From the NCBI GenBank assembly GCA_964495375.1, contig CAZBWM010000009.1, positions 62,001 to 126,000 on the forward strand: DNA of 64,000 nt, given 5' to 3'. The DNA is from JAIESQ01 sp964495375. GTDB lineage: Bacteria > Planctomycetota > Planctomycetia > Pirellulales > JAEUIK01. A program made the position numbers and the translations under genes. How positions within the stretch are numbered: position 1 is the first letter of the stretch; each line of letters begins with the position of its first letter. Below the pieces are notes generated by a model. That model ran no database searches. It was not told the origin of the DNA and saw only the letters and a program-made list of their open reading frames with translations. Below are positions 38,488-46,435 of this stretch, one piece after another.

Positions 38488-38505
38488 GGCCCCCAGGCGG
38501 GGGCC
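38488..38505 (-). terminator. Hairpin after the histone H1-like gene
   Basis: GGCCCCC, loop, GGGGGCC: seven G-C pairs just beyond the stop codon at 38514 on the minus strand. No T tract follows. Confidence 0.5.
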
Positions 38506-38513
38506 GGCGAAAA

Positions 38514-38666
38514 CTACTTCGCCGCCTTCTTGGCCACGGTGCGCTTCTTCGGCGAGCGCTTGGCGGCCGGCTTCTTGGCGGCCGGGGCGGCAGCCGGCTT
38601 GGCGGCCGTCGTCTTCTTCTTGGGCGAACGAGCGGTAGTCTTCTTGATCGTCTTCTTAGCGGCCAT
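38514..38666 (-). CDS. Lys/Ala-rich histone H1-like protein
   Basis: A 50-residue protein starting MAAKKTIKKTTARSPKKKTT, with AGGAG at ideal spacing (8 bases) from ATG 38666; an ATG two codons earlier is too close to it. It is composed almost entirely of Lys, Ala, Pro, Thr, Ser and Arg. It contains two RSPKK(K/R)T repeats and several AAK/PAAKK units, like the C-terminal tail of histone H1, AlgP or Hc1/Hc2. It should bind DNA electrostatically and may compact the nucleoid, which is notably condensed in planctomycetes. That role is inference. Confidence 0.8.
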   Translation of the reverse strand: MAAKKTIKKTTARSPKKKTTAAKPAAAPAAKKPAAKRSPKKRTVAKKAAK

Positions 38667-39034
38667 GTCCATGGCTCCTATTCTTCGGGCACCGTCCTTG
38701 AGAAAGAGGGACTTCTCCTGGGTACCCATCAGGAGAAGATGCCCGATTACAGAAACTTCGCAATGGCGACCAAGGGGCGCGTCTGCGTGCCGATGGTCGC
38801 CGTTTTGGTTCGTTGGATTGCCCTCGATTTTCCGCCAGCGTCGGCGGCTGATAGCGCTGGTTTGCTGCTCGTGCTATGGCAGCGGCCGATTCACCGTAAG
38901 TCGAGTTGCGACGCGCTCGGTTTGCCGCGCCGCGTCGCCTGACAGCTTTCCCTGTCTGCCGAGCCGCCGCATTGGACCGGGAATTGGCATTTTGCGTCAA
39001 GCCGAGTTTCGCGCGCCGTGATAGCATAGTCGGG
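38667..39034. other. Divergent intergenic region, no gene seen
   Basis: About 370 bases between the leftward H1-like gene and the rightward HEAT-like gene. The frame of the latter is open upstream to 38906 but without start support. No RNA gene or repeat is evident. Confidence 0.45.
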
Positions 39035-40591
39035 ATGGAATCTGCTCTTGATCAGCTCGTCGCCGACCTCGTGCGCTGGACCGATCTCTCACCCGCCGAG
39101 CGCGGTGGCATCGCCAAACGAATTGCCACGTTCGGCGACGCCCAAGCGGGCGCGCGGCGCGCACCGGAGACGCGAAATTCGCTAGAGTCCGGCACACGCG
39201 ACGCGCTGGACGCCGCCGCTTTGAGCACGCTCGACGATGCCTATCGCAACCCCGATACGCCAAGCGCCGCGCGCGGTCTGATGCTCGCGCTCCTGGCATC
39301 CGAACGGTCGACCGCGGCGCTGAAATTGTTCGCCGATTTATTTGTCGAACTCCCGCCTGGCGACATCCCCGACGTGCTGGTGGGCTGCGCTCCCTTGATG
39401 AAGGGGAAGGCCTTCCCGGCCGGCGCCCTCTTCCCGCGAATGCTCGACGCCTTGCGACAGCCGCAAACCGCGGCCGTGGCGTTGGATTTGGCGAATTTCG
39501 CCACCCGCGAGGGGCTTGTCCCCCGGCACCCGGCGGCGGATCGGGCGGGCGAGTTGGCCGAGCTGCTGGGGCAAATCGCCCAGCAATTGCTGCGCATTGA
39601 AGAGCGACCTCCGGCTTCAGCCGCTGAAGTCGAATCCCGCCGCCAGCAGGTCTCGATCGCGATGCCGCTGTTCATTTCGTTGTGCGACGCGCTGGCCTTG
39701 ATCGGCGACAAAAGTGTCGTCGGCAAGCTGCACCAGGCCTTGGCCATCGGGCATCGCCGACTCCGCACCGAGGCGGCCGCCGCGCTGGCCCGCCTGGCTG
39801 AGGAGCGCGGTTTCGAATCGCTCGTCGAACTGGCGGCCGACCCCGCCGCGCGCACCCGCGTGCTGGCCTACCTCACCGAGCTGGGTGAGCTGGATCGCGT
39901 CCCCGCGGCGCTGCGCAGCCCTGAGGCCCGCGGCGCGGCAGCCCTGGCCGATTGGCTCGGTCACGCGGCGCAGTTTGGCGCCCCGCCTCACGAGGTCGAA
40001 CTGATCGATCATTGCCGGCAGTACTGGCCCGGCTTTAGCGAACCGGTCGACTGCTGGCTGTTCCTCTACACGTATCACTTCTCGCAAGGAGAGTTCTCCG
40101 GCGTCGGCATCGTCGGCCCAGTGACCTACGCCTTCCAGGCAGACTTGGAAGATCTCCCGCCGTCGGACATTTACGCCGCCTATGCCGGCTGGCAGGCGGA
40201 GCACGAAGACCTCCGCGAGACCCCGGCCGCCGACCTGCCCACGCACGAGAGCCAGCGGGCGCTAGCACAACTGCATGCCGCGATCGACGACGACAGCCCC
40301 TACGCGTCGATCGAGATGGACAAGGTCGGGCAGTTTTTCCAGGAGCGCATCGTCGTGGCCCAGGCGCGCCGTGCCGGGCAACCGGGCACCCTGATTGTTG
40401 ATAACGATGGTTCGGTTAGCTGGTACACCGCCGGTAGTGCCAGCCGACCGATCGGTCCCGACGTCGCCTACTGGATACACACGGGGCGCAAGCTGCTGGC
40501 GACGTTCAACCCCGACGGGCCGCTGACCGCCGATGTTGACGACAACGCTGAGGACGCCGCTGACGGCTCCGCCAAGGACACCGACGACTGA
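39035..40591 (+). CDS. HEAT-repeat-like protein of unknown function
   Basis: The start is ATG 39035 (MESALDQLVADLVRW; 518 residues) with CGGG nearby. The centre (about 70-330) is a run of alpha-helical pairs resembling HEAT repeats, for example ALAIGHRRLRTEAAAALARLAEER. A distinct C-terminal domain follows (about 340-500: DCWLFLYTYHFSQGEFSGVG, GPVTYAFQADLEDLPPSDIY). The tail is acidic. No signal peptide is seen, so it is probably cytoplasmic. HEAT-like scaffolds bind proteins or nucleic acids; no partner is indicated. Similar proteins appear restricted to planctomycetes as far as I recall. Confidence 0.78.
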   Translation: MESALDQLVADLVRWTDLSPAERGGIAKRIATFGDAQAGARRAPETRNSLESGTRDALDAAALSTLDDAYRNPDTPSAARGLMLALLASERSTAALKLFADLFVELPPGDIPDVLVGCAPLMKGKAFPAGALFPRMLDALRQPQTAAVALDLANFATREGLVPRHPAADRAGELAELLGQIAQQLLRIEERPPASAAEVESRRQQVSIAMPLFISLCDALALIGDKSVVGKLHQALAIGHRRLRTEAAAALARLAEERGFESLVELAADPAARTRVLAYLTELGELDRVPAALRSPEARGAAALADWLGHAAQFGAPPHEVELIDHCRQYWPGFSEPVDCWLFLYTYHFSQGEFSGVGIVGPVTYAFQADLEDLPPSDIYAAYAGWQAEHEDLRETPAADLPTHESQRALAQLHAAIDDDSPYASIEMDKVGQFFQERIVVAQARRAGQPGTLIVDNDGSVSWYTAGSASRPIGPDVAYWIHTGRKLLATFNPDGPLTADVDDNAEDAADGSAKDTDD

Positions 40592-40619
40592 GCGGCCGTC
40601 ATGGCGCTGGGTGAATTCC

Positions 40620-40646
40620 GGGTGCCACTGGCTCCGCCAGTGCCCT
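40620..40646. repeat. Small palindromic repeat GGGTGCCACTGGC
   Basis: CACTGGC (40626-40632), loop TCC, GCCAGTG (40636-40642), preceded by GGGTGC. It shares the GGGTGCCACTG start with the hairpin inside ileS at 3632-3654. It follows the stop codon of the HEAT-like gene. Confidence 0.6.
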
Positions 40647-40718
40647 GACGCGCGTTAGAATCGAACCCGTCATTTCGCCGAAGTCGACCGGTTCATTTTC
40701 CTGAAGTGAGAACTCGCC

Positions 40719-41636
40719 ATGCTCCGTCTTCGCGTCATTAGTTTCGTCGCGTTGTTGTTCGTTTCGCTGGCCGCCCGGGCCGATGACGCCAAGTCCCAGC
40801 GCCCCGCCGATCAGTTCTTCGATTCCGACGGCGTGAAGATCCACTACATCGAGCAAGGCGAAGGGGAGCCAGTCCTACTGATCCACGGCTTCACCGCCAA
40901 CATTCAATTGCAATGGGTCGGGCCTGGCGTCTTCCCCAAGCTGGCCAAAGAATTTCGCGTGATCGCGTTGGACAACCGCGGACACGGCCGCAGCGGCAAG
41001 CCGCACGACCCCGCCGACTACGGCGTCAAAATGGTCGAGGACTCGATCCGGCTGCTGGATCACTTGAAGATCGACCGGGCCCACATCGTCGGTTACTCGA
41101 TGGGGGGATTCATCACCAACAAGCTGCTGTCGTTGCACCCGGAGCGCGTGATCACGGCCACGCTCGGTGGCGCCGGCTGGAGCCGCGAAGGTGATAAACG
41201 CTTCGAGGTCATGGATCAACTGGCCGACTCGCTCGACGCCGGCACCGGCATCGCGCCGCTTTTGAAGTTCCTCACGCCTGAGGGATCGCCCCCGCTGAGC
41301 GACGAACAGATCAAGACCTACAACCAAATGGTGCTGATCATGAACGATCCCAAGGCGCTGGCGGCCGTGGTCCGCGGGATGAAGGGGTTGATGATACCCG
41401 AAGAAAAGCTGCTGGCAAACACGCGCCCCGTGTTGGCGTTGATTGGCTCAAAAGACCCGCTGAAGACGGGCGTTGACGAGCTCGAGAAGGTGAAGATGCC
41501 GAACTTGACCGTTGAAGTGATCGACGGGGCCGATCACATGGACGCCTTCGGCCGGCCCGAGTTTGTCGAAGGGTTGGAAAAGTTCCTCGACGAACATCGC
41601 GTGGCGAAGCCGGCAGCCGCCGCGGCGGGGAACTGA
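40719..41636 (+). CDS. Exported alpha/beta hydrolase
   Basis: A 305-residue protein with signal peptide MLRLRVISFVALLFVSLAARA, so it acts outside the cytoplasm. The fold signatures are VLLIHGFTAN (oxyanion loop), IALDNRGHGRSGKP, the nucleophile elbow Ser in IVGYSMGGF, an Asp in ALIGSKDPLKTG and the His in DGADHMDAFGRPE. The triad is therefore complete. The substrate may be an ester, lactone or epoxide and cannot be named. The tail is Ala-rich. Confidence 0.9.
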   Translation: MLRLRVISFVALLFVSLAARADDAKSQRPADQFFDSDGVKIHYIEQGEGEPVLLIHGFTANIQLQWVGPGVFPKLAKEFRVIALDNRGHGRSGKPHDPADYGVKMVEDSIRLLDHLKIDRAHIVGYSMGGFITNKLLSLHPERVITATLGGAGWSREGDKRFEVMDQLADSLDAGTGIAPLLKFLTPEGSPPLSDEQIKTYNQMVLIMNDPKALAAVVRGMKGLMIPEEKLLANTRPVLALIGSKDPLKTGVDELEKVKMPNLTVEVIDGADHMDAFGRPEFVEGLEKFLDEHRVAKPAAAAAGN

Positions 41637-41695
41637 ATCAGCGCGGCTCAGTTTTTGTCCGTCGACCGATTCTTTGCGAGATTTCGCACTCGACC

Positions 41696-41810
41696 GGTTA
41701 GCCGCGGAGTTTACTCCGCGCGCTAGCTCATTCAGCGCCGCAACACGCTCGAACCGTATCAAATACCACGTCGCGCGAGCTAGCGCGCGGGATGAATCCG
41801 GCGGCTAACA
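41696..41810. repeat. Palindromic repeat GTTAGCCGC/CGCGCGCTAGCTC
   Basis: 34-base imperfect inverted repeats at 41696-41729 and 41777-41810. The inner 14 bases (CCGCGCGCTAGCTC and its complement) are perfect. It lies between the convergent hydrolase and mug genes. It may act as a bidirectional terminator. Confidence 0.8.
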
Positions 41811-41819
41811 GTTGCATCC

Positions 41820-42473
41820 TTAAAGATCGGTTCGCGTTGCCCCCTTGCCGGCCGTTGCTTCCACGCGCTCGCGCAGCGCACGGAACATCCGTTCCAAATC
41901 CGGCAATTGATGGTGCGCGTTCAGCCCGCTGGGGTTCGGCAGTACCCAGACGCGCGTGCCGACGATCGGCTCCGGTTGCTCGCCGAGCACCGCCTTGGGC
42001 CGCTCGAACGCCACGCGAAACGACGTGACCCCCAGCACGGCCAGCCAGGCGGGCTGCCAGCGCCTCAGCTTGCGCATCAATTTTTTGGCTCCGGCCCGCA
42101 GTTCGTCGGGCGTCAGTTCGTCGGCGGCCACGGTCGGGCGATCAACCATATTGATGATGCCGTAGCCCAACTGAAGCAGCAGCGGCGATTCGTTGGGCTG
42201 CAACTGCCGCGGCGTAAAACCGCCCCGATAGAGCGACGGCCAGAAGCGATTCCCCGGCCGGCCAAAGTGAAAGCCGATCGCCGCGGTATACAGCCCGGGG
42301 TTGATTCCACAGAACAGAACCCGGCAGCGCGGCGTAACAAGATCAGGCACGCGGAGATCGACCGCGGCGGCAAGCTGCTCCTTGGTCGGGCGCGTCGGTG
42401 GATCGATCGGCGGCGGTAGCGCGGCGGCTTTGCGCGCACGCGTGACGGGCTGAGGCTTGGGCTTAGGGGGCAA
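41820..42473 (-). CDS. mug: Mug-family G:T/U mismatch-specific DNA glycosylase
   Basis: It removes uracil or related lesions from mismatched DNA. The start appears to be TTG 42473 with AAGGG seven bases upstream (217 residues). The active-site block FCGINPGLYTAAIGFHFGRPGNRFWP and the C-terminal block PNPSGLNAHH are the Mug/TDG motifs, with the GINPG loop carrying the catalytic Asn. A Lys/Pro-rich N-terminal extension of about 40 residues precedes the catalytic core; it may bind DNA. It is encoded just downstream of a small membrane protein gene on the same strand. Confidence 0.92.
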   Translation of the reverse strand: MPPKPKPQPVTRARKAAALPPPIDPPTRPTKEQLAAAVDLRVPDLVTPRCRVLFCGINPGLYTAAIGFHFGRPGNRFWPSLYRGGFTPRQLQPNESPLLLQLGYGIINMVDRPTVAADELTPDELRAGAKKLMRKLRRWQPAWLAVLGVTSFRVAFERPKAVLGEQPEPIVGTRVWVLPNPSGLNAHHQLPDLERMFRALRERVEATAGKGATRTDL

Positions 42474-42498
42474 CGAAAACCCTTACTTGGGAGGATAT

Positions 42499-42777
42499 CT
42501 AGCGAAACGACAATCCCCACATCGTATGCAGCCCGCCGAAAAAGACACCTATCAGAAAGAAAATGGTCCAGGCAATCATGAGGTTCTGAATGCCCCACTC
42601 CTTAGCCTTCGACCAACCGTAGACAAACGCGATCAACTGCCCCGCGGTGAAGCACAGGTATAAGACGATGGAAGCGATGGCAATTCCATTGGCGCCGTGC
42701 TGGAACATTTGAATCAGCACGAGTATCCAGCACACGAACATGGCAAATAACATCAGGTAGACGATGCCGATGAACAT
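42499..42777 (-). CDS. Small three-span membrane protein
   Basis: A 92-residue protein with three hydrophobic segments (about 2-22, 31-53, 67-86). It starts MFIGIVYLMLFAMFVCWILV and ends LHTMWGLSFR. The start codon has GAAAA/AAGG-type sequence upstream. No motif identifies a function. It lies 25 bases upstream of mug on the same strand. Confidence 0.75.
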   Translation of the reverse strand: MFIGIVYLMLFAMFVCWILVLIQMFQHGANGIAIASIVLYLCFTAGQLIAFVYGWSKAKEWGIQNLMIAWTIFFLIGVFFGGLHTMWGLSFR

Positions 42778-42895
42778 GCGTTTTCCTTCACATTTTGCCG
42801 CCGTTGCCCGTCATCGCGTGGCGGCGGCCACCGTGAGGTCACTCTCGACCAACTTGCTGCGAAATTGTAAAAGCTAAAGTAGATAGACACAACGC

Positions 42896-43717
42896 ATGCC
42901 AGGCGGATGGATGGGCGGGCGTTGCCTTGAACTGACTCCTGCGGAGCACCCTGCGTTGCGCATCCTGAGCTACAACATCCACAAGGGGATCGGCGGGCAG
43001 GATCGTCGCTATAACCTCGAGCGCGTGATCCGCGTCATCGAAGCCGCCCGGCCCGACATCATCTGCCTGCAAGAGGTCGATCGTCACTGCGCCCGGTCGC
43101 GCCACGACGATCAGCCCAAGCTGCTGGCAGAGTACTTCGCCGCGGCCGGGCATTTATTTCAGCTCAACGTCCATTTGAAGGAAGGGGGCTACGGCAACCT
43201 CCTGTTGTCGCGCTGGCCCATCAAGCACAAGCATCAGATTTCGCTCCGGCTGGCGAGCAAGAAACCGCGCGGCGCGCAGATCGCCGTCATCAACACGCCC
43301 GACGGCGATCTGCACGTCGCCCATTGGCACCTGGGCCTGGCCGAAAAGGAGCGCGAGTGGCAAGCCCGGCATCTGATGACGCACGACTTGTTCAACGAGT
43401 CGGCTCATCTCCCTAGTGTAGTCGTCGGCGATTTCAACGACTGGCGCAACATGCTGGGGGTCGGCGCGCTCGGTCGAGCCGGCTTCCATCAGGTCACCGC
43501 GCCGATTTCGCGGTTTCGTTCGTTTCCGGCCTTCTGGGCGATGGGCTCGTTGGACAAGGCCTACATCCGCGGTGAGATCGAAGTACAGGAAGCCCACATC
43601 GTGCGCACCGCCTTGGCGAAGCAGGCGTCGGATCATCTGCCGTTGGTGGTCGACCTCGAATTGATCCGCGGCAACGGTTACGACCTCAATGGCGCCGCCA
43701 ACGGCGACGGTGCGTGA
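42896..43717 (+). CDS. Endonuclease/exonuclease/phosphatase (EEP) family protein
   Basis: A 273-residue protein beginning at ATG 42896; a slightly later start is possible because the fold begins at LRILSYNIHKGIGGQD. EEP metal and catalytic motifs are present: IICLQEVDRH (Glu), the LHVAHWHLGL block, VVGDFNDWR (Asp, Asn) and SDHLPLVVDL (Asp-His). Family members cleave phosphodiesters in DNA, RNA, phospholipids or inositol phosphates. It lacks a signal peptide, so an intracellular substrate is likely. Confidence 0.88.
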   Translation: MPGGWMGGRCLELTPAEHPALRILSYNIHKGIGGQDRRYNLERVIRVIEAARPDIICLQEVDRHCARSRHDDQPKLLAEYFAAAGHLFQLNVHLKEGGYGNLLLSRWPIKHKHQISLRLASKKPRGAQIAVINTPDGDLHVAHWHLGLAEKEREWQARHLMTHDLFNESAHLPSVVVGDFNDWRNMLGVGALGRAGFHQVTAPISRFRSFPAFWAMGSLDKAYIRGEIEVQEAHIVRTALAKQASDHLPLVVDLELIRGNGYDLNGAANGDGA

Positions 43718-43745
43718 GCCACGGAGAATACAAAAAAGAAGACTG

Positions 43746-43882
43746 GCCACGGAGGACACAGAGGTCACAGAGAAAAGATGCGAGAGACTAAGGTGCCTTC
43801 TTCAGTGGTTGTCGATCGGCATCCGCCCGGATTGCTAATCTTCTCTCTTCCCGTTTTCTGTGTCCTCGGTGCCCTCTGTGGC
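43746..43882. repeat. GCCACGGAGGACACAGAG-type palindromic repeat
   Basis: GCCACGGAGGACACAGAGGT at the left end and a complementary segment ending TGCCCTCTGTGGC at the right enclose about 80 bases. The arms match imperfectly over about 30 bases. This wording is a dispersed repeat type. It occupies the gap between the EEP gene and the PLP enzyme. Confidence 0.7.
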
Positions 43883-43973
43883 TTCATAAGTCTTCTCTCT
43901 AAACTCCGTGCCCCGCCCGCATTTCTCGGCGGCCGATTGGCAGGCCGCGCGCGGCAGCGTAGGCTTGACAGGC

Positions 43974-45170
43974 ATGAAGCCCAAGCCCGACGACATTTGC
44001 CCTCATCCTCCTGAGCTGCGCGAAACGCCGACGCAGCCGATCTCGGCTCCCCTGGCGCTGTCGAGCGTCTACCGCTGTGCCGATCCCGCCCAGGCCGATG
44101 CCCTGCTCGGCGGCGAGGCATCCGGCTACGTCTATCGACGCGACGGACATCCGAACGCCGATCTCCTGGCCGAGCAAGTCCGCCGATTGCATGGCGCCGA
44201 GCGCGCGGCGGTCTGTGGCTCCGGCATGGCAGCGCTCGCGACCGTGCTACTGACTGAACTGAAGCCGGGCGATCACGTCGTCGCGGCCGTGCAGCTCTAT
44301 GGCCGATCGCGCGTGCTGTTGGAACAAGAGTGCACGCGGCTGGGCATGGCCGTAACGTCAATCGACATCACCGACCTCCCGGCGGTGACCGCGGCCCTGC
44401 GCGCTGAAACAAAACTCGTCATCACCGAGACAATCACCAACCCTCGGCTGCGCGTGCCCGACCTGACGCGGCTGGCAGAAATCGCGCACTCCAAGGGTGC
44501 GCGATTACTGGTCGACAACACGTTCGCCAGCCCCGCGATTTGCCGACCGTTGGAACTCGGGGCCGACTGGGTCGTAGAAAGTCTGACGAAAATCATGAAT
44601 GGGCATAGCGACGTCGTGCTCGGGGCCGTGGCCGGCCGCGACGCCAACTGGGAACGGCTTCCCGGCGTGATCGCCACGTGGGGGTTCGGCGCCGCGCCGT
44701 TCGATTGCTGGCTCGCCGCTCGGGGGCTCGGCACGCTGGCTTTGCGCTTCGAACGAGCCAGCGCCAACGCCGCGCGGGTGGCTGTGTTCCTGGCAGGGCA
44801 GGGGGGGGTGCGCGAGACGATCTACCCGGGGCTTGCCAACCACCCCGATCAGGCCATCGCCCGGCGGCAATTTGGCACTGCTTGCGGTTCGATGGTGGCG
44901 TTCAGCCTGGCGGGGGGATTGCCAGCAGTTGAGGGGTTTCTGCGGGCGGCGGCCGACATCCCGTTTGCCCCGTCGCTGGGCGAACTTAGCACCACGGTCA
45001 GCCATCCGGCGTCGACCAGCCATCGCGGGCTGACCCCGGCCGGCCGCGCCGAACTGGGGATCGACGACGGATTTTTACGGTTGTCGGTCGGTATCGAGTC
45101 CCCCGAGTGGGTCGTGGCCGCGCTGGCTGCCGGTCTGGCTGGCGTGAAGCCGCGGCCGGGAGTAGGATAG
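43974..45170 (+). CDS. Cys/Met-metabolism PLP-dependent enzyme (cystathionine gamma-synthase-like)
   Basis: The start is taken as ATG 43974 (398 residues, the family length). The PLP lysine is in VESLTKIMNGHSDVVLGAV. Other blocks are YRRDGHPNADLLAEQVRRLH, AAVCGSGMAALATVLL, ARLLVDNTFASPAICRP and STTVSHPASTSHRGL, with the final LRLSVGIESPEWV. Family members make or break cystathionine or release methanethiol from methionine. The usual EDLIAD-like motif is replaced by IESPEWV, so I do not assign a specific reaction. It precedes infA by 48 bases. Confidence 0.9.
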   Translation: MKPKPDDICPHPPELRETPTQPISAPLALSSVYRCADPAQADALLGGEASGYVYRRDGHPNADLLAEQVRRLHGAERAAVCGSGMAALATVLLTELKPGDHVVAAVQLYGRSRVLLEQECTRLGMAVTSIDITDLPAVTAALRAETKLVITETITNPRLRVPDLTRLAEIAHSKGARLLVDNTFASPAICRPLELGADWVVESLTKIMNGHSDVVLGAVAGRDANWERLPGVIATWGFGAAPFDCWLAARGLGTLALRFERASANAARVAVFLAGQGGVRETIYPGLANHPDQAIARRQFGTACGSMVAFSLAGGLPAVEGFLRAAADIPFAPSLGELSTTVSHPASTSHRGLTPAGRAELGIDDGFLRLSVGIESPEWVVAALAAGLAGVKPRPGVG

Positions 45171-45218
45171 TCCCACCCAACACATTCTTTGCGCGCTACA
45201 GCGCAATCGGAGTCGCCT

Positions 45219-45446
45219 ATGGCGGAGAAAGAAAAAGAAGCAGGTCTCGAAGTCGAAGGCGTCGTGACGCAGGCCCTGGCCAATACGCGTTTCCGCGTCA
45301 AGATCGAGGGGGGTCACGAAGTCATGGCCCACGTCGCAGGCCGCATGCGCAAGAACTTCATCCGCATCGTGCCCGGCGATCGGGTGCGCGTGGAGTTGTC
45401 GGCGTACGACCTGACCAAGGGTCGCATCACGTTCCGCGAGCGCTAG
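45219..45446 (+). CDS. infA: Translation initiation factor IF-1
   Basis: A 75-residue OB-fold protein that binds the ribosomal A site during initiation. The start MAEKEKEAGLEVEGVV is at ATG 45219. RFRVKIEGGHEVMAHVAGRMRKNFIRIVPGDRVRVELSAYDLTKGRI is the family consensus. It is followed by a nearly 1-kb non-coding region rich in repeats. Confidence 0.97.
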   Translation: MAEKEKEAGLEVEGVVTQALANTRFRVKIEGGHEVMAHVAGRMRKNFIRIVPGDRVRVELSAYDLTKGRITFRER

Positions 45447-46435
45447 TGCCGGGCCGGCGTTAACCGTCCGATTCGCCGGCCAGCGGACCTTAAGCTGCGC
45501 TCATTCTGCGGGTGATCCAGGAGTTGGGTGATCCAAATCCGGCGACGCCAAACCACCTCAATCGTGGTGTTGCGCGCGCTCGCATGGTTAGCGCCAGCAA
45601 CGACTTGCAGCGAAAGGGGACATAGAAAAAAGGTGTCAGGAACCTTTTCCAGATCGAGCTTTGATGCTCCCACGCGCGCAGAGGAAAAGGTTCCTGACAC
45701 CTTTTCTGTTCCACCTTTTCTGTTCTCGCTCCCCTTTTTCCCGCGTCGCGCGTCCCCGTTTGCCCCGGTCCGAACAAGCTGTCTTATCGCGCGAGCGGTC
45801 TTGCTGGCCGGCTGCGTGGCGTCGGGGGTGCGGCCGACCGATCGTGGGTGGTCAAGGCCACGGGCAATCATCCAGCGCGTGACTGGAGTTGCGCCCGATT
45901 TTACGTAAAACTTACGGTCGCTCGGCAGGGTATAATCCGAGCCAACCGAGAGAGTCGATCGGGGAGCCGCTCGCGAGCGATTTCCAGAACGACTCGCAGC
46001 ACCTCCGCGTGTAGGAAGCACGAGCTCTCAACAGCGCACGGGGAGGTCCCGCCCTGGTGCTCGTCGCCCTGCCCAAGCTGTGGGGGATCGACGGCATTCT
46101 GAGCACGAGAACACGGAGTGACGAAATTCTGCGCCGCAGAAATTCCCTGGCGACAGAATTCCAGACGACGGTGTTCCCGACGATAGTGTCCGAGCGCAGC
46201 GCATCTTTGCCTGGGGCTGTCCGAGTGCTCCAGCGCAGCGTGCCAAGCGGCTCGTGGTTTGTGTGTGAAGCGATCAAGAAGTTCTGCCTTCGCCTGGTGG
46301 CGAATCGCCTGCGAACGCTTGGTCAACTGGCAATCCTTACACCGCCGCAGCCCCGCGGCACGCCCACCAACCCTTCGCGGAACACCGCCCAACTCAATGC
46401 GGAACGCCGCCCAACCTTTCTCAGGAGATTTCGCT
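45447..46435. other. Long intergenic region with repeats and leader of the secreted-protein gene
   Basis: Almost 1 kb without a convincing gene. It contains the AGGTGTCAGGAACC palindrome (45628-45705) and a second set of short inverted segments at 46123-46165 (GAAATTCTGC, GCAGAAATTC, GACAGAATTC). A frame from 46057 and an in-frame extension from 46259 are open but lack start signals. The promoter of the 46436 gene should be here. Confidence 0.5.
45628..45705. repeat. AAAAGGTGTCAGGAACC-type palindromic repeat
   Basis: Perfect 23-base inverted arms at 45628-45650 and 45683-45705, followed by tandem ACCTTTTCTGTTC units up to 45724. Outer segments GAAAGGGGAC and GCTCCCCTTTTT add weaker complementarity. 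It is downstream of infA. Confidence 0.88.

Noticed and set aside
46057..46435. Open frames upstream of the exported-protein gene
   Set aside because: They lack a start signal and have unusual composition; the gene is better started at GTG 46436.
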